DNA of 64,000 bases from Pelomonas sp. V22 (GCF_030014915.1 NZ_JAGIXS010000006.1:302779-366778); one strand, 5' to 3'. Shown: positions 20,744 through 30,256, counted from the stretch's first letter. The notes: generated by a model from the sequence alone, not told the origin. Numbers and translations: made by a program.

Positions 20744-22009
20744 CTAGGCTGATCCTTTGCTTTGGCCCTGAGGGTCGCTCCCAGCCAGCACCTTTGACAC
20801 CGGATTCGACCGCAGCCGGAATGCCTCCGGCATGCCCGACCCCAGCAGTGGACGCAGGTACATGCGGAAGGCATCGGTCACGTCGGTGCCGCTCTCGCTG
20901 ATGAAGGCGTCTTCCATGGTGCGAGTCTTGCCGGCCACGGCATCCAGCGGCAGCAGCTCGTAGTCGACCGAATAGAAACCGGTGCGCTTGATGGCGATCG
21001 AGCCTGAGGTGCGCCCGCTTGCATCACCCCACATCGCGTATTGCACAGCCTTCTCGCCGACTTCGCGGGCCTCGCGCTGATCCACGTCCGACACGCAGCC
21101 GACAAAGCTGCGCTGCAAGTAGCCAAAGGTGTCGCCGCGCACGCGCTTGATCTTCAGCTTGCTCTTGATCTCCTCGCACAGCAGATCGGCGAGCGCGCCC
21201 GAGCCCGAGAGCTGCACGTTGCCGTGGGCATCGCGTTCCAGGTCCTTGGCGAGCTGAGCGGCAATCGGCTCGCCGGAGGCGTCGTGGATGCCTTCCGAGA
21301 CCGCGATCACGCAGCGGCCGTAGCGCTCGTATGTCGCTTTCACATCAGCCAGGAACTTCTCCAGCGAGAAAACGCGCTCGGGCAGGTAGATCAGGTGCGG
21401 GCCGTCATCGGGGAATTTCTTGCCCAGGGCCGAGGCCGCAGTGAGGAAGCCTGCGTGGCGGCCCATCACCACGGCGAGGTAGATGCCGGGCAGGGAGGCG
21501 TTGTCGAGGTTGGCACCGGCAAAAGCCTGGGCCACGAAGCGCGCCGCCGATGGGAAGCCGGGCGTGTGGTCGTTGCCGACCAGGTCGTTGTCTATCGTCT
21601 TCGGGATGTGGACGCAGCGCAGTGGGTAGCGGGCCTTGGCCGCCTCCTCGCTGACGATGCGCACGGTGTCCGACGAATCGTTGCCGCCGATGTAGAAAAA
21701 GTAGCCGATGCCGTGCGCCTGCAGGACCTTGAAGATCTGCTGGCAGTAGGCGATGTCGGGTTTGTCTCGCGTCGAGCCCAGCGCGGAGGAGGGCGTGGCG
21801 GCGATCAGCTCCAGGTTGTGGCTGGTCTCGGAGGTGAGATCGACGAAGTCTTCATTGATGATGCCGCGCACGCCGTGGCGGGCGCCATAGACCCGTTCGA
21901 TGCCAAGATGCCGCCGCGCTTCAAGCACGACGCCGGCCAGGGACTGGTTGATCACCGCCGTCGGGCCGCCACCTTGTGCGACCAGAACCTTGTTTGCGCC
22001 TGCTGCCAT
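20744..22009 (-). CDS. Pyrophosphate-dependent-type 6-phosphofructokinase
   Basis: A 421-residue phosphofructokinase-family enzyme. The loop GGGPTAVINQSL is followed by YIGGNDSSDT, then the substrate motif PKTIDNDLVGNDHTPGF and MGRHAGFL. Lys in PKTIDND and a non-Gly residue after GGND, where ATP enzymes have PGTIDND and GGDG, mark the PPi-using type. It would therefore act reversibly in glycolysis and gluconeogenesis. The ATG at 22009 (MAAGANKVLVAQ) is chosen over an upstream in-frame ATG because it fits the family N-terminus. It is monocistronic. Confidence 0.9.
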   Translation of the reverse strand: MAAGANKVLVAQGGGPTAVINQSLAGVVLEARRHLGIERVYGARHGVRGIINEDFVDLTSETSHNLELIAATPSSALGSTRDKPDIAYCQQIFKVLQAHGIGYFFYIGGNDSSDTVRIVSEEAAKARYPLRCVHIPKTIDNDLVGNDHTPGFPSAARFVAQAFAGANLDNASLPGIYLAVVMGRHAGFLTAASALGKKFPDDGPHLIYLPERVFSLEKFLADVKATYERYGRCVIAVSEGIHDASGEPIAAQLAKDLERDAHGNVQLSGSGALADLLCEEIKSKLKIKRVRGDTFGYLQRSFVGCVSDVDQREAREVGEKAVQYAMWGDASGRTSGSIAIKRTGFYSVDYELLPLDAVAGKTRTMEDAFISESGTDVTDAFRMYLRPLLGSGMPEAFRLRSNPVSKVLAGSDPQGQSKGSA

Positions 22010-22080
22010 GGTGAAAGCCGCTCCGTCTTTGCTGAGGGAGCGGCCATTCAACCATGAGGCGCCTTCTCGGCGCCTGCTGA

Positions 22081-22572
22081 TTAACGAGCGGGCGTGGTGG
22101 CGCTTTGCTGCACGACCGGGGCCCGAGTGACGCGTGTCTTGCCACCGGTGGTGGTGAGGATCACCGGCTCGCCGGGGGCGAAGTGCTCTTCGCCCTTGGC
22201 CTGGACCACCGAGCGGCGCTCGCCGTTGCGCATCTGCAGCAGGATCTCGATGGCTTCTTCTCGGGTGGCATTGCGTTCAATGGCATTGCCGATGACGGCT
22301 CCGGCCACGGCGCCGATCACGCCAACGATCTGGCCTTCACGGCGGCCACCGACTGAGGAGCCGGCTATGGCGCCGGTCACTGCGCCGGCTGTGCCGCCGA
22401 TGCCGCTCTGCGTGCCATCGACAACAACAGGGCGTACCGACAGCACGGTGGCGTCCTGCACCAGCGATAGGCGCTGCGCGTCGCCGCGCTGGACCACGTC
22501 CGGATTGGTCGTCGAGCAGGCCGAGAGCGTGGCTACGGCGGCAAGCGTCAGGGCGGAAATGAGGAATTTCAT
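22081..22572 (-). CDS. Glycine-zipper outer-membrane lipoprotein (SlyB/Pcp-like)
   Basis: A 163-residue lipoprotein. The signal peptide ends in the lipobox LSAC at residues 16-19. The glycine-zipper core GIGGTAGAVTGAIAGSSVGG and VIGAVAGAVIGNAIE, at about residues 57-100, is typical of SlyB/Rick_17kDa_Anti proteins that stabilise the outer membrane. A C-terminal beta-like segment follows. I took the ATG at 22572, opening the signal peptide, over an ATG seven codons upstream. Confidence 0.88.
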   Translation of the reverse strand: MKFLISALTLAAVATLSACSTTNPDVVQRGDAQRLSLVQDATVLSVRPVVVDGTQSGIGGTAGAVTGAIAGSSVGGRREGQIVGVIGAVAGAVIGNAIERNATREEAIEILLQMRNGERRSVVQAKGEEHFAPGEPVILTTTGGKTRVTRAPVVQQSATTPAR

Positions 22573-22661
22573 GGGAGAGCTCCGAGGGGTCACGCGCCCC
22601 CAACGGCACTCATTTTGCGCCCGTTGACCGACTTACAAGTCTTTACGGATGCGCCATGACT

Positions 22662-23219
22662 TCAGGCATAGAGCCGGCTGGAGCGCGGCACGCTGGCCAG
22701 CAGGAACTCCATCTGATCGGCCAGGATGCGGCGGCCACGCAGGATCATGTCCTCGTGCAGACTGGGCACATAGGGCAGGTAGAGCAGGCTCATATGAGCC
22801 TCTTCGGGCAGGCGCGCACCCTTGCGTCCGTTGCAGCCTCGGCAGGCGGTGATGCAGTTCATCCAGCTGTCCGCGCCGCCGCGCGAGGTCGGGATGATGT
22901 GCTCACGGGTCAGGTCTTCGCTGTGGTGGCGGTGGCCGCAGTAAGCGCAGACCTGGCGGTCGCGTGTGAAGAGCTTGGGATTGGTCAAGGCCGGCGTCTG
23001 GCGCCAGGCCCGGCTGGGGACGGCCCCGCGCACCGCGATGATGGGGTGCACCTCGATGCGGGACTGCATGCCCGTGCGGCGCTGCAGGCCGCCGCGCATC
23101 ACCTGGCAGGGGTCGCCGAGCGTCCAGGCAATGCCATCGCTGGCATAGATCACGGCGGCTTCCTTGGTCGTGATCCAGGCCTGCGGACGGCCCGAGACAT
23201 CCAGTTGCAGAACATCCAC
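22662..23219 (-). CDS. HNH endonuclease
   Basis: A 185-residue HNH nuclease of the McrA-like type common in proteobacteria. The zinc-binding CAYCGHRHHSEDLTREHIIP contains the catalytic His, and SWMNCITACRGCN supplies the second Cys pair. The start is taken as GTG at 23219 because AGGAGG (plus-strand CCTCCT at 23228-23233) lies 8 nt upstream, and VDVLQLDVSGRPQAWI matches the family's N-terminus. A longer frame starting 33 codons upstream lacks such a site. The target is unknown; these chromosomal HNH proteins are usually stand-alone. Confidence 0.87.
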   Translation of the reverse strand: MDVLQLDVSGRPQAWITTKEAAVIYASDGIAWTLGDPCQVMRGGLQRRTGMQSRIEVHPIIAVRGAVPSRAWRQTPALTNPKLFTRDRQVCAYCGHRHHSEDLTREHIIPTSRGGADSWMNCITACRGCNGRKGARLPEEAHMSLLYLPYVPSLHEDMILRGRRILADQMEFLLASVPRSSRLYA

Positions 23220-23445
23220 AGCGTGAACCTCCTGGGCCGCAGCGTACTGCAAGAGTGCGCGCTGACTCAATAGCAGCAGCCATGAGCATGCGGCCTGTCG
23301 TGCCGCTGCAAATGCCACGGCCCGGGGTCATCAAATGGTCAAGAGCGGCCGGGGCATGTGCGCCTGGGCTGGGCCCGGCTAGGCGCCATCCCCTAAAAAA
23401 TGCACGGATTCCATGCGGCAGCTTGATCGGCTTTCTGCAAAATAG

Positions 23446-23459
23446 AACGACCGTTCGTT
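23446..23459. promoter_or_regulatory. Candidate TetR-family operator upstream of the beta-oxidation cluster
   Basis: An inverted repeat AACGA-CCGT-TCGTT lies 43 bp before the GTG of the TetR-family gene, in an AT-richer stretch ending TTTTATTATTCGG. Its form resembles operators of fatty-acid TetR regulators (AAC...GTT arms). Autoregulation and control of the downstream fad genes is inference. Confidence 0.6.
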
Positions 23460-23502
23460 TTATTATTCGGGCCCGAGCCCCGCTTCCCGGATCCATCCTG
23501 CC

Positions 23503-24219
23503 GTGTCAGCCCTGCCGTCCAACCCGCCCAAAGCCGCCAGCGCCCCGCGTCGCGTGGCCCGCTCGCTGCAGAAGGGCCAGCAGACCCGTGCCGCCATCCT
23601 GGAGGCTGCGCTGGGCCTGGCCTCGCACATGGGGCTGGAGGGCCTGTCGATCGGCGCCCTGGCCGATGTGACCAAGATGAGCAAGTCCGGCGTGTTTGCC
23701 CATTTCGGCTCGCGCGAGGAACTGCAGATCGCCGTGGTGCGCGAGTATCACGCCAAGTTCGAGGAAGAGGTGTTCTTTCCGGCGATCCGCGAAGTGCGTG
23801 GCCTGCCGCGCCTGCGTGGGCTCTATGAGCGCTGGGTGCGCCGCGTCTCGGTGGAAATCGATTCGGGCTGCATCTATATCAGCGGCGCCGTCGAGTTCGA
23901 CGACCGGCCCGGCCCGGTGCGCGATGCCCTGGTCACCATGGTCCAAGCCTGGCACGGCGCTCTGCACAAGGCCATTGTGCTGGCCAAGCAGGTCGGTCAT
24001 CTGCAGGAGGCGGCCGACGTCGAGCAGATCCTGTTTGAACTGCACGGCCTGATACTTTCCCTTCATCACGATGCGCGCTTCATGCGCAGCCCGGGCGCCT
24101 TGCCGCGTGCCGGTGTGGGCTTCGAGCGCATCGTCCAGTTCTATGCAACGCCGGCCGGCCTGAAAGCCGACGCCGCCGCGCAAAAGTCCGAACCGACCGC
24201 CGGCAAAAAGCGGTCCTGA
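23503..24219 (+). CDS. TetR/AcrR-family regulator of the beta-oxidation cluster
   Basis: A 238-residue TetR protein. The HTH segment TRAAILEAALGLASHMGLEG through KMSKSGVFAHFGSREEL lies at about residues 27-75, and an all-helical ligand domain follows. The C-terminal tail is Lys/Ala-rich. It opens with GTG at 23503. It is followed within 27 nt by the acyl-CoA dehydrogenase gene and so probably senses an acyl-CoA and regulates its own operon, as PsrA/FadR-type TetR proteins do; the ligand is inference. The inverted repeat at 23446-23459 is the likely site. Confidence 0.9.
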   Translation: MSALPSNPPKAASAPRRVARSLQKGQQTRAAILEAALGLASHMGLEGLSIGALADVTKMSKSGVFAHFGSREELQIAVVREYHAKFEEEVFFPAIREVRGLPRLRGLYERWVRRVSVEIDSGCIYISGAVEFDDRPGPVRDALVTMVQAWHGALHKAIVLAKQVGHLQEAADVEQILFELHGLILSLHHDARFMRSPGALPRAGVGFERIVQFYATPAGLKADAAAQKSEPTAGKKRS

Positions 24220-24246
24220 CCCCCAGATTCAAACCGAGGAGCCACC

Positions 24247-26037
24247 ATGCCCCAGTACAACCCGCCACTGCGCGACATGCAGTTCGTGATGCACGAAGTG
24301 CTGAACGTCGTCGACGAGCTGAAGCTGCTGCCGGCTCATGCCGATACGGATGCGGACACCATCAACGCCATCCTGGAAGAAGGTGGCAAGTTCGCCGCCG
24401 AGGTGCTGATGCCCTTGAACCTCTCCGGCGACGCCGAAGGTTGCAAGCTGGACAAGACCACGCACGAAGTGACCCCGCCCAAGGGCTTCAAGGAAGCCTA
24501 TGCCAAGTACGTGGAAGGTGGCTGGGCGGCTCTCGGCTGTGATCCGGAGTACGGCGGCCAGGGCCTGCCAGTCATCGTGAATCAGGCCTTCTACGAGATG
24601 CTGAATTCGGCCAACCAGGCCTGGACCATGTATCCGGGCCTGAGCCACGGCGCCTATGAAGCCCTGCATGCCCACGGCACCCCGGAGCAGAAGGCCACCT
24701 ACCTGCCCAAGCTGACCAGCGGCGAATGGACCGGCACCATGTGCCTGACCGAGCCGCATTGCGGCACCGACTTGGGGCTGCTGCGCAGCAAGGCCGAGCC
24801 GCAGGCAGACGGCACCTACAAGATCACCGGCGCCAAGATCTTCATCTCGGCTGGCGAGCACGACATGGCCGCCAACATCATCCACCTGGTGCTGGCCCGC
24901 CTGCCGGACGCACCGGCCGGCTCCAAGGGCATCTCGCTCTTCGTCGTGCCCAAGTTCAATGTGAATGCCGATGGCTCGCTGGGCGAGCGCAATGGCATCT
25001 ATTGCGGAGGCCTCGAGCACAAGATGGGCATCCACGCCAACTCGACCTGCCAGATGGTGCTGGACGGCGCCGTGGGCACGATGGTCGGCCAGCCCAACAA
25101 GGGCCTGGCAGCGATGTTCGTGATGATGAATGCAGCCCGTCTGGGCGTGGGCAACCAGTCGCTGGGCCTGACCGAAGTGGCGTATCAAAACGCCGTGGCC
25201 TACGCCAAGGACCGCATCCAGATGCGCTCGCTGTCGGGCCCGAAGGCGCCCGACAAGGCAGCCGACCCCATCATCGTGCACCCCGACGTGCGCAAGATGC
25301 TGCTCACCGCCCGTGCCTACGCCGAAGGCGGCCGCGCGCTGAACACCTATGTCGGCCTGCAGCTGGACAAGGCCCTGAGCTCGGACGACGAAGACGAGCG
25401 CAAGGAATGCGAAGCTGAAGTCGCCCTGCTGACGCCCATCATCAAGGCCTTCATCACCGACAACGGCTGGATCGCCACCTCGCACTGCATGCAGGTGTTC
25501 GGCGGCCATGGCTACATCCACGAGTGGGGCATGGAGCAGTTCGTCCGTGACGCCCGCATCAACATGATCTACGAGGGCACCAACACGATCCAGTCGCTGG
25601 ACCTGCTGGGCCGCAAGATCCTCGGCAACAACGGCGCCACGCTGAAGAAGTTCGGCAAGAAGATCGCCACCTTCGTGGAAGACGAGGGCACCGATGAAGC
25701 CATGCAGGAGTTCATCAACCCGCTGGCGGACCTCGGCGACAAGGTCACCAAGCTGACCACCGAGATCGGCATGAAGGCCTTCGGCAACCCGGATGAAGTC
25801 GGCGCCGCCGCCGTGGACTACCTGCGCGTGGTGGGCCACCTGACGTTCGCCTACTTCTTTGCCCGCATGGCCAAGGTGGCCCTGCAAAAGAAGGACAGCG
25901 GCGACCCGTTCTACACCGCCAAGCTCTCGACGGCTCGCTTCTATTTTGCGAAGCTGCTGCCGGAGACGGCATCGCTGATTCGCAGCTGCCGTGCCGGCCT
26001 CAACCCGCTGATGGAGATGGACGAAGCGCTGTTCTGA
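24247..26037 (+). CDS. fadE: Acyl-CoA dehydrogenase (long form with C-terminal extension)
   Basis: A 596-residue acyl-CoA dehydrogenase of the long, about 600-residue class. It catalyses the first FAD-dependent step of beta-oxidation. MCLTEPHCGTDLGLLRSKAE is the flavin/substrate motif, and the helical domain holds QVFGGHGYIHEWGMEQFVRDARI with IYEGTNTIQ. The extra C-terminal domain of about 130 residues is seen in DmdC-like and Bacillus FadE-type enzymes. A clear GAGGAG ribosome-binding site precedes the ATG. It is the first structural gene of the fad cluster. Confidence 0.93.
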   Translation: MPQYNPPLRDMQFVMHEVLNVVDELKLLPAHADTDADTINAILEEGGKFAAEVLMPLNLSGDAEGCKLDKTTHEVTPPKGFKEAYAKYVEGGWAALGCDPEYGGQGLPVIVNQAFYEMLNSANQAWTMYPGLSHGAYEALHAHGTPEQKATYLPKLTSGEWTGTMCLTEPHCGTDLGLLRSKAEPQADGTYKITGAKIFISAGEHDMAANIIHLVLARLPDAPAGSKGISLFVVPKFNVNADGSLGERNGIYCGGLEHKMGIHANSTCQMVLDGAVGTMVGQPNKGLAAMFVMMNAARLGVGNQSLGLTEVAYQNAVAYAKDRIQMRSLSGPKAPDKAADPIIVHPDVRKMLLTARAYAEGGRALNTYVGLQLDKALSSDDEDERKECEAEVALLTPIIKAFITDNGWIATSHCMQVFGGHGYIHEWGMEQFVRDARINMIYEGTNTIQSLDLLGRKILGNNGATLKKFGKKIATFVEDEGTDEAMQEFINPLADLGDKVTKLTTEIGMKAFGNPDEVGAAAVDYLRVVGHLTFAYFFARMAKVALQKKDSGDPFYTAKLSTARFYFAKLLPETASLIRSCRAGLNPLMEMDEALF

Positions 26038-26124
26038 TCCTTGCGCAAGCTTTTTGCGTCCTTGCCTCATTGATCCCAGGCCCGCCACAGATGCGGGCCG
26101 CTACAACACCAGGAGACACCACCG

Positions 26125-26559
26125 ATGAAAGCACTGATCACCGCCGCCGCTCTGAGCCTCCTGAGCAGCCTCGCTGCCGCCCAGGCCACGCCCGTGGGCC
26201 TGTGGAAGACCATAGACGACGACGGCAAGACCGAGAAGTCACTGGTGCGCATCACTGAGAAAGACGGCGTTTACACCGGCACCATCGAAAAGATCTTTGA
26301 TGCCGCAAAGGCCGATGGCAAGTGCGACCAGTGCAAGGACGACCGCAAGGACAAGCCGGTGGTGGGCCTGCAGATCATCCGTGGCGTCAAGCAGGACGCA
26401 GACGACAAGAGCTTGTGGGGCGGTGGCGAGATCCTCGACCCCAACAACGGCAAGACCTACAAGACCCGGCTGAAGCCGGTCGATGGTGGCAAGCGCATGG
26501 AGATGCGCGGCTATGTCGCTTTCATCTACCGCACCCAGGTCTGGGTGCGCGTCGAGTAA
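26125..26559 (+). CDS. Secreted DUF2147 protein
   Basis: A 144-residue exported protein. The signal peptide ends AAAQA, then the DUF2147 core begins PVGLWKTIDDDGKTEKS and continues through CDQCKDDRKDKPVVGLQIIRG to YIRTQVW-like YRTQVWVRVE. The family is a small periplasmic lipocalin-like barrel of unknown function. It lies inside the beta-oxidation cluster, between fadE and the bifunctional enzyme, with its own ribosome-binding site (CAGGAGACACC). Confidence 0.9.
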   Translation: MKALITAAALSLLSSLAAAQATPVGLWKTIDDDGKTEKSLVRITEKDGVYTGTIEKIFDAAKADGKCDQCKDDRKDKPVVGLQIIRGVKQDADDKSLWGGGEILDPNNGKTYKTRLKPVDGGKRMEMRGYVAFIYRTQVWVRVE

Positions 26560-26591
26560 AGAAAGCCTTTCAGAATTTCAGGAGAACTTCC

Positions 26592-28988
26592 GTGAGTCGA
26601 TTCCAAGTCCGCAAAGTCGCCGTGCTCGGCGCTGGCGTGATGGGCGCGCAGATCGCTGCCCATCTGGTCAATGTCAAGGTGCCGGTCGTGCTGTTCGACC
26701 TTCCCGCGAAAGAGGGGCCGAAGAACGGCATCGTCACCAAGGCCGTCGAGGGTTTGAAGAAGCTCAAGCCGGCGCCGCTCGGCGTGCCCGAGAACGCCGC
26801 GCTGATCCAGCAGGCCAACTATGAAGAGCACCTGGAGCTGCTGAAAGACTGCGACCTGATCATCGAGGCCATCGCCGAGCGCATGGACTGGAAGCTCGAT
26901 CTGTATACCAAGATCGCTCCCTTCGTCGCACCGCATGCCATCGTGGCCTCGAACACCTCGGGCCTGTCGATCACCAAGCTCAGCGAAGTGCTGCCCGAAG
27001 CAATCAAGCCGCGCTTCTGCGGCATCCATTTCTTCAACCCGCCGCGCTACATGTACCTGGTGGAGCTGATCAACACGCCGACCACGCGTCCGGAAGTGAT
27101 CGATCAACTCGAGAGCTTCGTGACCACGGCCGTGGGCAAGGGCGTCGTGCGCGCCAACGACACGCCCAACTTCGTGGCCAACCGCGTCGGCATCGCCGGC
27201 ATGATGGCCACGATGATCGAGGCCGAGAAGTTCGGCCTGTCCGTCGACGTGGTCGACGACCTGACGGGCAAGAAGCTCGGCCGCGCCTCGAGTGGCACCT
27301 TCCGCACCGCCGACGTGGTGGGCCTGGACACCATGGCCCACGTCGTCAAGACGATGCAGGACAACCTGAAGGACGACCCCTTCTACAGCACCTACGCCAC
27401 GCCCAAGGTGCTGGCCGGCCTGATCGAGAAGGGCGCCCTCGGCCAGAAGAGCGGCGCCGGCTTCTACAAGAAGGTCGGCAAGGACATCCAGCGCCTGGAC
27501 TTCGCCACCGGTGAATATGTCGCCGGCGGCAAGAAGGCCGACGAGATCGTGGCCCGCATGCTGAAGAAGCCCGCGGCGGATCGCATCAAGCTGCTGCGCG
27601 AGTCGACCAACCCGCAGGCCCAGTTCCTGTGGTCCATCCTTCGCGATGGCTTCCACTACGCCGCCGTGCACCTGAACACCGTGGCCGACACCGCGCGCGA
27701 GATCGACTTCGCCATGCGCTGGGGATTCGGCACCAGCCAAGGCCCGTTCGAGCTGTGGCAAGCGGCTGGCTGGAAGCAGGTCGCCGAATGGATTTCGGCT
27801 GACATCGCCGATGGCAAGACGCTTTCGAGCGCACCGCTGCCCGCTTGGGTGACGGAAGGCCCGGTGGCCGAGAACGGTGGTGTGCATTCCAAGGAAGGCT
27901 CCTGGAGCGCTGCGGAAGGCAAGTTCAAGCCGCGGGCCAAGCTGCCGGTCTATGAGCGTCAAGCGTTCCCCGAATCCCTCGTGGGCGAAGGCGCGGTCGA
28001 GCCGCTGAAGGCCGGCACCGAAGAGTTCAAGAACGACGAGGTGCGCGTCTGGACGCTGGACGGCGAAGTGCTGATCGCCTCGATCACCGCCAAGCTGCAC
28101 CTGATCAGCCCGACTGTGACCGAAGGCCTCTTGAAGGCTGTCGAGATCGCTGAAGCCAAGTACAAGGGCCTGGTGATCTGGTCGCCGGACGATGTGTTCT
28201 CGGCTGGCGCCAACCTCGAGGCCCTGATGCCCGTCTTCATGAGCAAGGGCTCCAAGGGCATCGCCCCGGAAGAGAAGAAACTGCAGGACGCGATGCTGAG
28301 CATCCGCTATGCCAATGTGCCGGTGGTTGCCGCGATGCGCGGCCTGGCCCTGGGCGGTGGCTGCGAGCTGGCTGTGCATTGCGCCCGCCGTGTCGCGCAC
28401 ATGGAAAGCTATGTGGGCCTCGTGGAAGTGGGCGTGGGCCTGATACCGGGCGCTGGCGGCCTGACCTACATCGCCCGCCGCGCGGCCGAGATGGCCAACG
28501 CGGGCAATGCGGCTGCGGACATCTTCGCCTTCCTGAAGGACGGCTTCACCACCGCCGCCACGGCCAAGGTGGCCACCTCGGCCCTGGAAGCACGCAAGAA
28601 CGGCTTCCTGCTGGACAGCGACATCATCGTGGCCAACAAGGACGAGCTGCTGCACATCGCCACCGCGCAGGCCAAGGGCCTGTACGAGTCGGGCTACCGT
28701 GCGCCGCAGAAGGCCTTGTTCCCGGTGGCCGGCCGTTCGGGCATCGCCACGATCAAGGGCCAGCTGGCCAATATGCGTGACGGCGGCTTCATCAGCCAGC
28801 ACGACTTCCACCTGGCTGCGCTGATCGCTGACGTGGTCTGCGGCGGTGAAGTGGAGGCTGGCTCCCTGGTCGACGAGGAATACCTGATGTCGCTGGAGCG
28901 CAAGCATTTCTGCTCGCTGCTGGACCACCCCAAGACCCAGGAACGCATCATGGGCATGCTGCAAACCGGCAAGCCGGTGCGCAACTGA
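26592..28988 (+). CDS. fadN: Bifunctional 3-hydroxyacyl-CoA dehydrogenase/enoyl-CoA hydratase (FadN type)
   Basis: A 798-residue beta-oxidation enzyme with the dehydrogenase first (NAD loop GAGVMGAQIAAHL near residue 13, HFFNPPRYMYLVE, SNTSGLSI). The hydratase is at the C-terminal end (FSAGANL, AAMRGLALGGGCEL, GLIPGAGGL at about 540-640). This order matches Bacillus FadN and is opposite to E. coli FadB. The start is GTG at 26592 with AGGAG 7 nt upstream; a long in-frame extension through the DUF2147 gene is rejected. It acts with the thiolase that follows 26 nt later. Confidence 0.94.
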   Translation: MSRFQVRKVAVLGAGVMGAQIAAHLVNVKVPVVLFDLPAKEGPKNGIVTKAVEGLKKLKPAPLGVPENAALIQQANYEEHLELLKDCDLIIEAIAERMDWKLDLYTKIAPFVAPHAIVASNTSGLSITKLSEVLPEAIKPRFCGIHFFNPPRYMYLVELINTPTTRPEVIDQLESFVTTAVGKGVVRANDTPNFVANRVGIAGMMATMIEAEKFGLSVDVVDDLTGKKLGRASSGTFRTADVVGLDTMAHVVKTMQDNLKDDPFYSTYATPKVLAGLIEKGALGQKSGAGFYKKVGKDIQRLDFATGEYVAGGKKADEIVARMLKKPAADRIKLLRESTNPQAQFLWSILRDGFHYAAVHLNTVADTAREIDFAMRWGFGTSQGPFELWQAAGWKQVAEWISADIADGKTLSSAPLPAWVTEGPVAENGGVHSKEGSWSAAEGKFKPRAKLPVYERQAFPESLVGEGAVEPLKAGTEEFKNDEVRVWTLDGEVLIASITAKLHLISPTVTEGLLKAVEIAEAKYKGLVIWSPDDVFSAGANLEALMPVFMSKGSKGIAPEEKKLQDAMLSIRYANVPVVAAMRGLALGGGCELAVHCARRVAHMESYVGLVEVGVGLIPGAGGLTYIARRAAEMANAGNAAADIFAFLKDGFTTAATAKVATSALEARKNGFLLDSDIIVANKDELLHIATAQAKGLYESGYRAPQKALFPVAGRSGIATIKGQLANMRDGGFISQHDFHLAALIADVVCGGEVEAGSLVDEEYLMSLERKHFCSLLDHPKTQERIMGMLQTGKPVRN

Positions 28989-29014
28989 TCCGGCGGCCCC
29001 GAAGGAAACACATC

Positions 29015-30229
29015 ATGAGCAAGCAAGTTCAAGAAGCCTATATCTGCGCCGCCACCCGTCTGCCCATCGGCAAGTCGGGCCGTGGTTATTACAAGAACAC
29101 CCGACCGGACGAGATGCTGTCGCGTGCCATCCAGGCCGCGCTGGCCCAGGTGCCAGGTCTTGACCCCGCCGCCATCGAGGACGCCATCATCGGCTGCTCC
29201 TTCCCCGAGGGCGAGCAGGGCATGAACATCGCCCGCGTGGCGGCAGTCCTCTCCGGCCTGCCGAATACGGTCGGCGGTGTGACGGTGAACCGTTACTGCG
29301 CTTCGGGCATCACGGCCCTCGCGATGGCAGCGGACCGCATCCGTGTCGGCGAAGCCGAGGTGATGATCGCCGGCGGCGTGGAATCGATGTCCATGGTGCC
29401 CATGGGCGGCAACAAGCCCTCGCTGCCGCCGGCCATCTTCACCCGCGACGAGAACATCGGCCTGGCCTACGGCATGGGCCTGACGGCCGAGAAGGTCGCC
29501 GAGAAGTGGAAGGTCTCGCGCGAAGACCAGGACGCGTTCTCGCTGGAATCTCACCGCCGCGCGCTGGCCGCCATCGAAGCTGGCCACTTCGCCGCCGAGA
29601 TGACGCCGTTCGAGATCATCGAGCGCTCGCCCAATCTGGCGGACGGTTCGATCAGCGAGAAGAAGCGCACCGTCTCCATCGATGAAGGTCCGCGCAAGGA
29701 CACCTCCATCGAAGGCCTGGCCAAGCTGAAGCCGGTGTTCGCCGCCAAGGGCAGCGTGACCGCCGGCAACAGCTCGCAGACCTCTGACGGCGCCGGCGCC
29801 CTGATCGTGGCTTCTGAAGCCGCCGTCAAGCGCTTCGGCCTGACGCCGCTGGCCCGTTTCGTTTCGTTCACCGTGCGCGGCGTGCCGCCCGAGATCATGG
29901 GCATCGGCCCGATCGAGGCCATCCCCGCCGCGTTGAAGCTGGCTGGCATCAGCGCCGCCGACCTGGGCTGGATCGAGCTGAACGAAGCCTTCGCCGCGCA
30001 ATCGCTGGCCGTGCTGAACGACCTGGACAGCAAGGGCATCGTGCTCGACCGCAGCAAGGTCAACCCGAACGGCGGCGCGATTGCCCTCGGCCACCCGCTG
30101 GGTGCGACCGGTGCGATCCGCGCGGCCTCGGTGGTCCACGGTCTGCGCCGCACCGGTGCCAAGTACGGCATGGTCACCATGTGCGTCGGCGCCGGCCAGG
30201 GCGCAGCTGGCATCATTGAGCGTCTGTAA
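29015..30229 (+). CDS. fadA: Acetyl-CoA C-acyltransferase (thiolase)
   Basis: A 404-residue thiolase, cleaving 3-ketoacyl-CoA in the last beta-oxidation step. It has the active-site Cys in VNRYCASGITAL (about residue 92), ELNEAFAAQSLAVL, the His of GHPLGATGA, and the second Cys in MCVGAGQGAAG. AGGAAAC precedes the ATG. It follows the bifunctional gene as in the Bacillus fadNAE set. Confidence 0.95.
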   Translation: MSKQVQEAYICAATRLPIGKSGRGYYKNTRPDEMLSRAIQAALAQVPGLDPAAIEDAIIGCSFPEGEQGMNIARVAAVLSGLPNTVGGVTVNRYCASGITALAMAADRIRVGEAEVMIAGGVESMSMVPMGGNKPSLPPAIFTRDENIGLAYGMGLTAEKVAEKWKVSREDQDAFSLESHRRALAAIEAGHFAAEMTPFEIIERSPNLADGSISEKKRTVSIDEGPRKDTSIEGLAKLKPVFAAKGSVTAGNSSQTSDGAGALIVASEAAVKRFGLTPLARFVSFTVRGVPPEIMGIGPIEAIPAALKLAGISAADLGWIELNEAFAAQSLAVLNDLDSKGIVLDRSKVNPNGGAIALGHPLGATGAIRAASVVHGLRRTGAKYGMVTMCVGAGQGAAGIIERL

Positions 30230-30256
30230 ACAAGAACTCAACCGGAAAGTGGCGCG

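Noticed and set aside
24229..28964. Long antisense frames opposite the acyl-CoA dehydrogenase and FadN-type genes
   Set aside because: They lack motifs and starts, and the sense genes are complete and conserved.
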